Origin: Planctomycetota bacterium
GTDB taxonomy: Bacteria > Planctomycetota > Phycisphaerae > Phycisphaerales > UBA1924
Length of the DNA: 5,476 nt
Assembly (NCBI GenBank): GCA_017303565.1
Contig: JAFLCM010000190.1
Coordinates: 1-5,476, forward strand
Reading direction: 5' to 3'
Shown here one piece after another: positions 1 through 5,476 of this stretch (its first letter is position 1; every line of letters begins with the position of its first letter). Made by a program: the position numbers and the translations under genes. The notes beneath the pieces were generated by a model that saw only the letters and a program-made list of their open reading frames with translations, was not told the origin of the DNA and did no database searches.

Positions 1-318
1 GAGACGCTGCGGTATTTGTCGGTCGCGCTCGTGGGCCTGAAGCGGAGCAACGAGGCCGTGCGAGCGCTCGACGACGCCTATCGGGCCGAGCCGGAGCTGG
101 CGTCGCGCCCAATCAGCGCGGCGAGCGTCGGTGGCGACGCGGCCCTTCGGAACCTGGTGCTCCGCGCCGTGACGCACGCGCAGCGGGTGAACACGCCCGA
201 CGCCTGGCTGGTGGTGGCGGTCTTGATGCAGGCTCAGGACCGGCGCGAACTGCCCCCGGCGGTGGTGGCAGGGCTGAAGAACCACCCCCTGCGTGCGAAG
301 TTCGTCACCACGCCGTAG
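1..318 (+). CDS. C-terminal fragment of a TPR-like protein, open at the left edge
   Basis: The reading frame is open from base 1 and ends at TAG 316-318, so only the last 105 residues of a longer protein are visible. The true start lies outside the window; the TTG at 16 is only an internal codon. The first 34 or so residues fit the tetratricopeptide pattern of paired amphipathic helices: a Tyr-Leu near position 5, a Gly at 12, then NEAVRALDDAYRAEPELA, which carries the typical Ala-20, aromatic-24, Ala-27 and Pro-32 spacing. The remainder (DAALRNLVLRAV, then DAWLVVAVLMQAQ) also looks helical and may be a degenerate second repeat. TPRs act as protein-protein scaffolds, so no enzymatic role can be inferred. 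No signal peptide or membrane segment is visible in this part. The gene ends 72 nt before pdxJ on the same strand, so co-transcription is possible. The TPR call is moderate and the specific function is unknown. Confidence 0.7.
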   Translation, partial: ETLRYLSVALVGLKRSNEAVRALDDAYRAEPELASRPISAASVGGDAALRNLVLRAVTHAQRVNTPDAWLVVAVLMQAQDRRELPPAVVAGLKNHPLRAKFVTTP

Positions 319-337
319 GCTTCGGGGCCGTGCCCAT

Positions 338-363
338 CGGCGACGAGCCGGCCGCCGTCGCCG
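338..363 (+). other. GC-rich hairpin between the TPR-like gene and pdxJ
   Basis: CGGCGACG at 338-345 is an exact reverse complement of CGTCGCCG at 356-363, giving an 8-bp stem with a 10-nt loop. It begins 19 nt after the upstream stop codon and ends 12 nt before the pdxJ ribosome binding site. No T-run follows, so it is not a classical intrinsic terminator. It might stabilise the upstream mRNA end or assist Rho-dependent termination. In such GC-rich DNA, a chance inverted repeat is also plausible. Confidence 0.3.
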
Positions 364-375
364 GGCGGGCTCATC

Positions 376-380
376 GGAGG
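376..380 (+). promoter_or_regulatory. Shine-Dalgarno sequence of pdxJ (GGAGG)
   Basis: GGAGG lies 10 nt upstream of the ATG at 391. It is a strong anti-SD match at slightly long but workable spacing and supports that start codon. It is the only clear ribosome binding site among the three complete gene starts in the window; folC and leuS have none. This suggests pdxJ is translated from an mRNA with a 5' leader or from an upstream transcript. Confidence 0.65.
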
Positions 381-390
381 TCCGTTCAGC

Positions 391-1224
391 ATGATCGCGC
401 TCGGCGTCAACATCGACCACGTGTGCACGGTCCGACAGGCACGCCGCGGTGTCGAGCCCGACCCCCTCCGCGCCGCGCACGAGGCAGAGCTCGGGGGCGC
501 CGACGGCATCACAGTGCACCTCCGCGAGGATCGGCGCCACATCAACGACGACGACGTGCAGCGACTCCGCCGGCACGTGGGCGTGAAGTTCAACCTCGAG
601 ATGGCCGCGACGGACGAGATGGTCTCGATCGCTCAGAAGGTCAAGCCCGACACGGCGATGCTGGTGCCCGAAGCGCGTCAGGAGATCACCACTGAGGGCG
701 GGCTCGACGTGCGGGGGCAGGCCGAGCGGATGAAGCGGGTGGTGGGGGCCCTCCGGGGCGCGGGGATCGTGGTGTCGGCGTTCATCGACGCCGACCCGGA
801 ACAGGTCGACGCGGCGCAGGACGCTGGCTTCGACGTGTGCGAGGTGCACACCGGGCCGTACGCCCATGCCTTCGGTACCAGCGGCGACATGCGATCAGAG
901 GCGCGCCGGGGGGAACTCGAAAAGGTGCGCGCCGCGGGCGAGCGGATCGTCGGCCACGCCATGCGATTCAACGCGGGACACGCGCTCAACTATCAAAACG
1001 TGGGTCACATCGCCGCGCTCCCGCGCGTGAGCGAACTGCACATCGGGCACGCGATCGTCAGCCGGGCCGTGTTCACCGGGCTGCGTGAGGCGGTGCGCGA
1101 GATGAAGCGGCTGATGGTGCTCGGCGCGGGGCGCTCGTGCGGGTGCGGGCCGGGCTGCCGGTGCGGGTGCCGGGAGGGTGGCGCGTGCTCGTGTACGGGC
1201 GGCTGCTGTTGCTCGCAGGGGTGA
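391..1224 (+). CDS. pdxJ: Pyridoxine 5'-phosphate synthase PdxJ with an extra Cys-rich C-terminal tail
   Basis: PdxJ catalyses the last ring-forming step of DXP-dependent vitamin B6 synthesis in the cytoplasm. It condenses 3-amino-2-oxopropyl phosphate with 1-deoxy-D-xylulose 5-phosphate to give pyridoxine 5'-phosphate. The family is a TIM barrel. The N-terminus LGVNIDH (residues 4-10), GADGITVHLREDRRHI (36-51) and NLEMA (68-72) match E. coli PdxJ almost residue for residue. His43, Arg45, His50 and Glu70 fall at the family's catalytic/binding positions. VPEARQEITTEGGLD (92-106), FIDAD (131-135), EVHTGPYA (151-158), NAGHALNY (194-201) and ELHIGHAIVSRAV (215-227) are also family signatures. The core ends at EMKRLMVLGAG (237-247), where E. 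coli PdxJ (243 aa) stops. This protein is 277 aa because about 30 further residues with ten cysteines follow. The start is fixed by the family N-terminus and an upstream GGAGG. The enzyme identity is very secure; the function of the tail is unknown. Confidence 0.97.
   Translation: MIALGVNIDHVCTVRQARRGVEPDPLRAAHEAELGGADGITVHLREDRRHINDDDVQRLRRHVGVKFNLEMAATDEMVSIAQKVKPDTAMLVPEARQEITTEGGLDVRGQAERMKRVVGALRGAGIVVSAFIDADPEQVDAAQDAGFDVCEVHTGPYAHAFGTSGDMRSEARRGELEKVRAAGERIVGHAMRFNAGHALNYQNVGHIAALPRVSELHIGHAIVSRAVFTGLREAVREMKRLMVLGAGRSCGCGPGCRCGCREGGACSCTGGCCCSQG
1135..1221 (+). other. Cys/Gly-rich metallothionein-like C-terminal extension of PdxJ
   Basis: These codons encode PdxJ residues 249-277. 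Cysteines are at 250, 252, 256, 258, 260, 266, 268, 272, 273 and 274: ten in 29 residues, arranged as CxC, CxCxC, CxC and CCC, separated mainly by Gly, Arg and Ser. The rest of the protein has only two cysteines (12 and 150). Of the 29 codons, 26 end in G or C, as expected for genuine coding sequence in this genome. The pattern is consistent with soft-metal (Zn, Cu, Cd) or iron-sulfur ligation or a redox role, but no named domain is recognised. A recent stop-codon loss into GC-rich DNA is the main alternative. Confidence 0.75.
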
Positions 1225-1284
1225 GCGCGAAACTTCGCGGCGGGCGTGGGCTTCAAGGGCGAGGGCGCCGTGCGTTTTCGGACG

Positions 1285-1316
1285 CGCGGGGGTCGTGCCC
1301 GCGGGAGGATTTATTC
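1285..1316 (+). terminator. pdxJ: Weak candidate terminator downstream of pdxJ
   Basis: A 6-bp all-GC stem, CGCGGG (1285-1290) with CCCGCG (1298-1303) and a 7-nt loop, is followed by GGAGGA and then TTTATT. The T-rich part is short and separated from the stem, so this is only a weak intrinsic-terminator candidate. Its position about 60 nt after the pdxJ stop and before the probable folC promoter is sensible. Confidence 0.25.
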
Positions 1317-1391
1317 GTAGGGTGTACGGTATCGGCCGTGCGCATAAACCATTGTCAAGCAATCACTTAGAGAAATCAACGCCGTGTCGGA

Positions 1392-1420
1392 TTGGATCGC
1401 GGCGCACGATGGGCTACGCT
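1392..1420 (+). promoter_or_regulatory. folC: Candidate folC promoter (TTGGAT, 17 nt, TACGCT) for a near-leaderless mRNA
   Basis: TACGCT (1415-1420) fits the TAnnnT form of a sigma-70-type -10 box. A partial -35 match, TTGGAT (1392-1397), sits exactly 17 nt upstream. The -10 box ends 9 nt before the folC ATG at 1430, so transcription would begin at or within a few bases of the start codon. This agrees with the absence of any Shine-Dalgarno sequence. An AT-rich island (1341-1380) lies just upstream and could act like an UP element. The near-identical sequence before leuS strengthens the case, although each box alone is a weak match. Confidence 0.45.
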
Positions 1421-1429
1421 TGACCCCCT

Positions 1430-2974
1430 ATGACCAAGGCCGGTCCCGCCAAGTCCGCGACTGTTCCCGCCCGCAAGCCCGTGAAGGTCGAATCGCCCGG
1501 GAAGGGCGAGGCCGAGGCGGCGGTCGATGAAGGCATGGCGGCCCCGGCGGTGACGCCCTTGCACGTGCCCCCTTCGAAGCGGAAGAAGGGCGAGCCGGCC
1601 TTCACGGGGTACCAGGCCGCGGTCCGCTACCTGTACGAGCGGGTGAACGTCGAGCGGATGAACGCCAAGCAGGTCGATCCGAAGATGTTCAAGCTCGACC
1701 GGATGCAGGCGCTGCTGGAAGCGATGGGCAACCCGCAGGACGCGGTGAAGTTCGTGCACGTGGCGGGCACCAACGGGAAGGGCTCCGTGTGCGCCATGAC
1801 GACGTCGGCGCTGCGCGGCTGCGGGTACACGGTGGGGCTGTACACCTCGCCGCACCTCGTCGACCTGCGTGAGCGGATCCAGATCAACGGGCAGATGATC
1901 TCGCACCATGCGTTCACGGACCTCATGGGCCGGGCGGCGGACGCGGCGGCCACGCTGAACCCCAAGCTCGGCGAGCCGACGTTCTTCGAGCTCGTCACGG
2001 CGGTGGGCCTGGCCCACTTCGCCGACGAGGCGGTGGACGTGGCGGTGATCGAGGTGGGCCTGGGCGGCAAACTGGACTCGACGAACGTGATCACGCCCGA
2101 GGTGGCGGCGGTGTGCAGCATCTCGCTGGATCACACGCAGTTCCTGGGCAAGACGCCAGGGGAGATCGCGCGGCAGAAGGCGGGGATATTCAAAAAGGGC
2201 GTGCCGGCGCTGACGTTCGACCAGTCCGCCGAGGTGATCGAGGCGATGCGCGAGGTGGCGGCGCAGGTGGAAGCGCCGTTCCAGGTGGTGGGCAAGGACA
2301 TCGAGTTCTCCAGCCGGTTCGAGCACAACCCGCTGCTGGGGCACCACACCCGGGTGGGATTGACCACGGCGCGGAACTTGTACGAGCACGTGCCGGTGCC
2401 CCTGAAGGGCGACCACCAGGCGCAGAACTGCGGGCTGGTGTTGGCGATCATCGACAAACTCAGCGAGCGCGGTTTCGACCTGCCTTCGAGCAAGGTGGTG
2501 CTGGGACTGGAGCAGACATCGATCCCCGGTCGGATGGAACTGATCTGGAAGCAGCCGAAGGTGCTGGTGGACGGGGCGCACAACCCCGCGGCGTTGTCGG
2601 CGCTGAGCAAGAACATCGGGGCCCACGTCACGTACGACTCGCTCGTGATGATCTTCGGTTGCGCGGCGGACAAGGACATCGACCAGATGCTGCACTCGGT
2701 GGCGGCGACGGGGGACAAGGTGATTTTCACGAAGGTGAAGGGGAACACGCGGGCGGCGCTGCCGCAGGACCTGGCCCGCAGGTTCGCCGACCACACCGGG
2801 AAGATGTGCCAGGTCGCCGAGACGCTGGAGGACGCGCTGAAACTCGCGTCGAGGGCGGCGGGGCGTGACGACCTGATCCTCATCACCGGGAGTTTCTACC
2901 TGGTGGGCGAGGCGAAGAAGCTGTTCGCGGACCGCGCGGGCAAGGATCGGTCTCCGGCGCCCGTGCATCGGTAG
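1430..2974 (+). CDS. folC: Folylpolyglutamate synthase / dihydrofolate synthase FolC
   Basis: FolC is a cytoplasmic Mur-ligase-family ATPase that adds glutamate to dihydropteroate and/or to the gamma-carboxyl of folates. The ATP-binding loop GTNGKGS is at residues 113-119, followed by YTSPHLVDLRERI (138-150), TFFELVTA with Glu187, and EVGLGGKLDSTNV (208-220). SISLDHTQFLG (230-240) and QKAGIFKKG contain Lys250, equivalent to the carbamylated lysine of the family. IPGRMEL (365-371) opens the C-terminal domain, which carries DGAHNP (381-386), FGCAADKDID (409-418) and the terminal GSFYLVGE (487-494). At 514 aa it exceeds the usual 420-450 because of an N-terminal extension: residues 1-57 are Ala/Lys/Pro/Glu-rich and probably disordered, and homology begins near FTGYQAAVRYL (58-68). 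ATG 1430 is chosen for its spacing to the upstream -10-like box; ATG 1535 (Met36) is an alternative. There is no ribosome binding site. The sequence alone does not tell whether it has both activities or only one. Confidence 0.96.
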   Translation: MTKAGPAKSATVPARKPVKVESPGKGEAEAAVDEGMAAPAVTPLHVPPSKRKKGEPAFTGYQAAVRYLYERVNVERMNAKQVDPKMFKLDRMQALLEAMGNPQDAVKFVHVAGTNGKGSVCAMTTSALRGCGYTVGLYTSPHLVDLRERIQINGQMISHHAFTDLMGRAADAAATLNPKLGEPTFFELVTAVGLAHFADEAVDVAVIEVGLGGKLDSTNVITPEVAAVCSISLDHTQFLGKTPGEIARQKAGIFKKGVPALTFDQSAEVIEAMREVAAQVEAPFQVVGKDIEFSSRFEHNPLLGHHTRVGLTTARNLYEHVPVPLKGDHQAQNCGLVLAIIDKLSERGFDLPSSKVVLGLEQTSIPGRMELIWKQPKVLVDGAHNPAALSALSKNIGAHVTYDSLVMIFGCAADKDIDQMLHSVAATGDKVIFTKVKGNTRAALPQDLARRFADHTGKMCQVAETLEDALKLASRAAGRDDLILITGSFYLVGEAKKLFADRAGKDRSPAPVHR

Positions 2975-3011
2975 TCGCCGAGTCTGCGTGTCGGGGCCGG
3001 CGTGGGCTTCG

Positions 3012-3017
3012 TACACT
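3012..3017 (+). promoter_or_regulatory. leuS: Candidate leuS -10 box (TACACT) for a near-leaderless mRNA
   Basis: TACACT matches TATAAT at four of six positions and ends 8 nt before the leuS ATG at 3026, which would place the transcription start at or next to the start codon. No Shine-Dalgarno sequence lies between. A -35 element is not convincing; TGTCGG is at the expected 17-nt distance. From the box to the ATG, the sequence is almost the same as upstream of folC. It sits in the 51-nt folC-leuS gap, so leuS may have its own promoter in addition to any read-through. Confidence 0.45.
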
Positions 3018-3025
3018 GACGCCCC

Positions 3026-5476
3026 ATGGCCGCCGACACGCCCCAACACCGCTACGACGCCAAGTTCGCCAACACCATCGAGCCTTTGTGGCAGGCACGC
3101 TGGGAAGACGCGAACGCGTACCGCACGCCCAACCCCGGCGAGCCCGGCTTCGACGGGTCGCGCCCGAAGTTCTACTGCCTCGACATGTTCCCGTACCCGT
3201 CCGGGGCGGGGCTGCATGTCGGGCACCCCGAGGGCTACACCGCGACCGACATCATTTGCCGGTACAAGCGCGCCAGGGGCTTCAACGTACTTCACCCGAT
3301 GGGCTACGACGCCTTCGGGCTGCCGGCGGAGCAGTACGCGATCCAGACCGGCGTCCACCCGGCGGTGACGACCAAGAAGTCGATCGAGAACTTCCGGCGG
3401 CAGTTGAAGCGGTTCGGGTTCTCGTACGACTGGTCGCGCGAGTTCGCCACGATCGACCCCGAGTACTACAAGTGGACGCAGTGGGTGTTCCTGCGGCTGT
3501 TCAACGCGTGGGTGGACCCGCGGACCGGGCGGGCGCGTCACATCGACGAGTTGTCGCGGGAGCTGGACGAGGGGCGTGGGCCCGCCGGTGCGCCGGACTC
3601 GGCCGCGTGGCGTGCGATGGACGCCGCGGCGAAGCGGACGGTCATCGACGGCTACCGCCTCGCTTACCGCGCCGAGGCGACCGTGAACTGGTGCCCGAAG
3701 CTGGGCACGGTCCTGGCCAACGACGAGGTGATCGACGGGCGGAGCGAGCGCGGCGGGCACCCGGTGGTTCGCAAGCCGCTCAAGCAGTGGATGTTCCGCA
3801 TCACGGCGATGGCGGAGCGGCTGCTGAATGACCTGAACCTGGTGGAGTGGCCGGCGTCGACGAAGACGATGCAGCAGGAGTGGATCGGGCGGAGCGAGGG
3901 GGCGGAGGTGGAGTTTGAGGTGGTGGGCGGAAGCCCCCTGCGCGTCTTCACCACCCGCCCCGACACGATCTTCGGCGCGACGTACATGGTGGTCGCGCCG
4001 GAGCACCCCTTGGTGGCGGCTGCACTGGCGAAACCCGGCCCCCGCACCGACGCGGCGAGGCTCCGCGCCTACGCCGAGGCGGCTCGCAACCGTTCCGACA
4101 TCGACCGCCAGGCCGACAGCAAGGTGAAAACCGGCGTCGATACCGGGCTGGACGCGATCAACCCCGCGACGGGCAAGGCGATCCCGATCTGGACGGCGGA
4201 CTACGTGCTAATGGGCTACGGCACGGGGGCGATCATGGCGGTGCCGGCGCAGGACGAGCGCGACTGGGCGTTCGCGGAGGCGTTCGGGCTGGCTGTGATT
4301 CGGACCGTCCAGCCGCCTGAGGGATTCGAGGGCGGGGCGTTCACGGGCGACGGGCCCGCGATCAACAGCGGGTTCCTGAATGGGCTGGGCGTCGCCGAGG
4401 CCAAGGCGAAGGCGATCGAGTGGGTGGAGTCCAAGGGGATCGGGCGTCGGCGGGTGAACTACAAGCTGCGCGACTGGGCGTTCAGCCGCCAGCGGTACTG
4501 GGGCGAACCCTTCCCGATCGTGTACGACGAACAGGGCAACGCGCACGCGGTAGGGGAGAAGTCGCTGCCGGTGGTGCTGCCGGAACTGGCGGACTACTCG
4601 CCCGCCGAGAGCGACGAGCCGCAGCCGCTGCTCGCGAAGGCGGCGTCATGGGTGAACACCACCGCGGGGGCGGCGGGGGTCGAGGGACTGCCCGCGAACA
4701 CGCCGGTGCGGCGCGAGACGAACACCATGCCCGGCTCGGCGGGGTCGTCGTGGTACTACCTCCGGTACTGCGACGCAAAGAACGGACAGAGGTTCGTGTC
4801 GCGCGAGGCCGAGGGCTACTGGATGGTCTCGAAGAAGGCCAGCGGCGGCACGCACGCCGGCGGCGTGGACCTTTACGTGGGCGGCTCGGAGCACGCGGTG
4901 GGGCACCTGCTCTACTCGCGGTTCTGGCACAAGGTGCTGTTCGACCTCGGCGAGGTGAGCACGCCCGAGCCGTTCGGGCGGCTGTTCCACCAGGGGTTGA
5001 TCACGTCGTTCGCGTTCCAGCGCCCCGACAAGACGCTGTGCCCGAACGACCAGGTGACGGAGCAGACCGAAGGCGTGTACGTCGAGACATCCACCGGCGC
5101 GCGGCTCACCCCCGTGGTCGCCAAGATGAGCAAGAGCCTGAAGAACGTCGTGAACCCCGACGACGTGATCGCCGAGTACGGCGCCGACACGTTCCGGCTC
5201 TACGAGATGTACATGGGGCCGCTCGAGGCCAGCAAGCCCTGGAACCCGCGGGACATCGTAGGGATGTACCGCTTCCTTCAGAAGCTGTGGCGCGTGGTGA
5301 TCGATGAGGACACCGGCGCGGCGCGGCTCGCGGAGTCGCCCGATGCGGGCAACGAGAAGCGGCTGCACCGCCTGATCGCCAAGGCCGGCGCGGACGTCGA
5401 GACGCTCTCGTTCAACACCGCGATCGCGGCGATGATCCAGTTCGTGAACGACGCCTCCCCCGGCTCGCTCACCAAG
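3026..5476 (+). CDS. leuS: Leucyl-tRNA synthetase, C-terminus cut by the window edge
   Basis: This class I aminoacyl-tRNA synthetase charges tRNA-Leu and hydrolyses mischarged products. My translation is open for 817 codons to the last base; the end of the anticodon-binding region and the C-terminal domain are missing. MFPYPSGAGLHVGHPEGY contains the HIGH motif as HVGH (64-67). NWCP (221-224) and WIGRSEG follow. The CP1 editing domain has TTRPDT (309-314), with Thr314 matching the amino-acid-discriminating Thr252 of E. coli, and YGTGAIMAVPAQDERD with Asp410 and Asp413. The second catalytic half has LRDWAFSRQRYWGEP (from 481), SSWYYLRY (574-581), GGSEHAVGHLLYSRFWHK (from 619) and KMSKS (700-704). 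The tail GADTFRLYEMYMGPLEA leads into the anticodon-binding helices. The zinc cysteines of the E. coli type are absent, as in the Bacillus type. Residues about 163-210 are an insertion, and a 42-residue segment separates HQG (655-657) from KMSKS. There is no ribosome binding site; ATG 3026 fits the normal family N-terminus. Confidence 0.97.
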   Translation, partial: MAADTPQHRYDAKFANTIEPLWQARWEDANAYRTPNPGEPGFDGSRPKFYCLDMFPYPSGAGLHVGHPEGYTATDIICRYKRARGFNVLHPMGYDAFGLPAEQYAIQTGVHPAVTTKKSIENFRRQLKRFGFSYDWSREFATIDPEYYKWTQWVFLRLFNAWVDPRTGRARHIDELSRELDEGRGPAGAPDSAAWRAMDAAAKRTVIDGYRLAYRAEATVNWCPKLGTVLANDEVIDGRSERGGHPVVRKPLKQWMFRITAMAERLLNDLNLVEWPASTKTMQQEWIGRSEGAEVEFEVVGGSPLRVFTTRPDTIFGATYMVVAPEHPLVAAALAKPGPRTDAARLRAYAEAARNRSDIDRQADSKVKTGVDTGLDAINPATGKAIPIWTADYVLMGYGTGAIMAVPAQDERDWAFAEAFGLAVIRTVQPPEGFEGGAFTGDGPAINSGFLNGLGVAEAKAKAIEWVESKGIGRRRVNYKLRDWAFSRQRYWGEPFPIVYDEQGNAHAVGEKSLPVVLPELADYSPAESDEPQPLLAKAASWVNTTAGAAGVEGLPANTPVRRETNTMPGSAGSSWYYLRYCDAKNGQRFVSREAEGYWMVSKKASGGTHAGGVDLYVGGSEHAVGHLLYSRFWHKVLFDLGEVSTPEPFGRLFHQGLITSFAFQRPDKTLCPNDQVTEQTEGVYVETSTGARLTPVVAKMSKSLKNVVNPDDVIAEYGADTFRLYEMYMGPLEASKPWNPRDIVGMYRFLQKLWRVVIDEDTGAARLAESPDAGNEKRLHRLIAKAGADVETLSFNTAIAAMIQFVNDASPGSLTK

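Larger units (their letters stand above)
1225..1429 (+). other. 205-nt intergenic region between pdxJ and folC
   Basis: No convincing gene lies here. Directly after the pdxJ stop is a small hairpin, CGCGA (1226-1230) with TCGCG (1235-1239) and loop AACT. A second is CGCGGG (1285-1290) with CCCGCG (1298-1303), a 7-nt loop, followed after a GGAGGA spacer by the T-rich stretch TTTATT. Either could mark the pdxJ mRNA end, but neither has a proper U-tract. The stretch 1341-1380 has only 15 G/C in 40 bases, a sharp drop in such GC-rich DNA, and probably belongs to the folC control region. The last 40 nt hold a candidate folC promoter, listed separately. A ten-codon frame at 1338-1370 is noted in the findings. 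Confidence 0.5.

Noticed and set aside
338..363. A classical Rho-independent terminator before pdxJ
   Set aside because: The 8-bp stem is good, but no T-run follows and pdxJ's ribosome binding site lies only 12 nt downstream. Kept only as a hairpin.
1123..1224. A frameshift as the explanation for the PdxJ Cys-rich tail
   Set aside because: The homologous core ends naturally in the same frame, the codon third-position bias continues to the TGA, and the other forward frame there gives only Arg/Ala-rich shadow sequence. A raw-read check would still be decisive.
3683..3790. Loss of LeuRS zinc-binding cysteines (GRSERGG instead of a Cys-rich knuckle)
   Set aside because: At first it looked like a missing functional site, but the Bacillus-type LeuRS has the same zinc-less GKSERGGHPV form, so it is normal for this subfamily.
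1376..4006. An 876-codon open frame on the minus strand covering folC and much of leuS
   Set aside because: Its product is a monotonous Arg/His/Leu/Val/Pro-rich string with no recognisable motif. It is antisense to two well-supported enzymes. Long stop-free antisense frames are expected in GC-rich genes.
4420..5307. A 295-codon + strand frame overlapping leuS, and several antisense frames in the same stretch
   Set aside because: Gly/Arg/Ala-rich shadow translations. The LeuRS frame is continuous and carries all family motifs through this region.
1..5476. A novel defence, mobile or RNA-based system
   Set aside because: No transposase, integrase, CRISPR repeats, tRNA/rRNA-like structure or unusual gene pairing is visible. 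The genes are housekeeping enzymes in unrelated pathways.

Overview
This is a very GC-rich bacterial window with all supported genes on the + strand. In order it holds the C-terminal end of a tetratricopeptide-like protein, a complete pdxJ (pyridoxine 5'-phosphate synthase), a complete folC (folylpolyglutamate/dihydrofolate synthase) and a leuS (leucyl-tRNA synthetase) that runs off the right edge. These are mostly housekeeping genes. I found no mobile element, CRISPR array, RNA gene or defence-like cluster.

The source is probably a planctomycete, perhaps a Phycisphaerae-like lineage. The LeuRS is the zinc-less Bacillus/actinobacterial/planctomycete type, with an extra insertion of about 48 residues before the NWCP motif. 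A DXP-dependent PdxJ argues against most Actinobacteria. Two of the three complete gene starts have no Shine-Dalgarno sequence. The assignment comes from remembered family features, not from a search.

Layout: 1-318 is the TPR-like tail. A 72-nt gap holds a GC-rich hairpin and the only clear ribosome binding site, and leads to pdxJ (391-1224). A 205-nt gap (1225-1429) contains two small hairpins, an unusually AT-rich island and a candidate promoter abutting folC (1430-2974). A 51-nt gap with a second promoter-like box leads to leuS (3026 to the edge). The genes serve unrelated pathways (vitamin B6, folate, leucine charging) and form no obvious functional unit. pdxJ could be read through from upstream. 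folC and leuS each appear to have their own promoter, probably giving leaderless or near-leaderless mRNAs.

The most unusual feature is the C-terminus of PdxJ. Immediately after the point where E. coli PdxJ ends, the frame continues for about 30 residues containing ten cysteines in CxC and CCC arrangements with Gly, resembling a metallothionein or metal-binding tail. Second in interest is a nearly identical element, TACRCT(T)GACSCCCY-ATG, just upstream of both folC and leuS.
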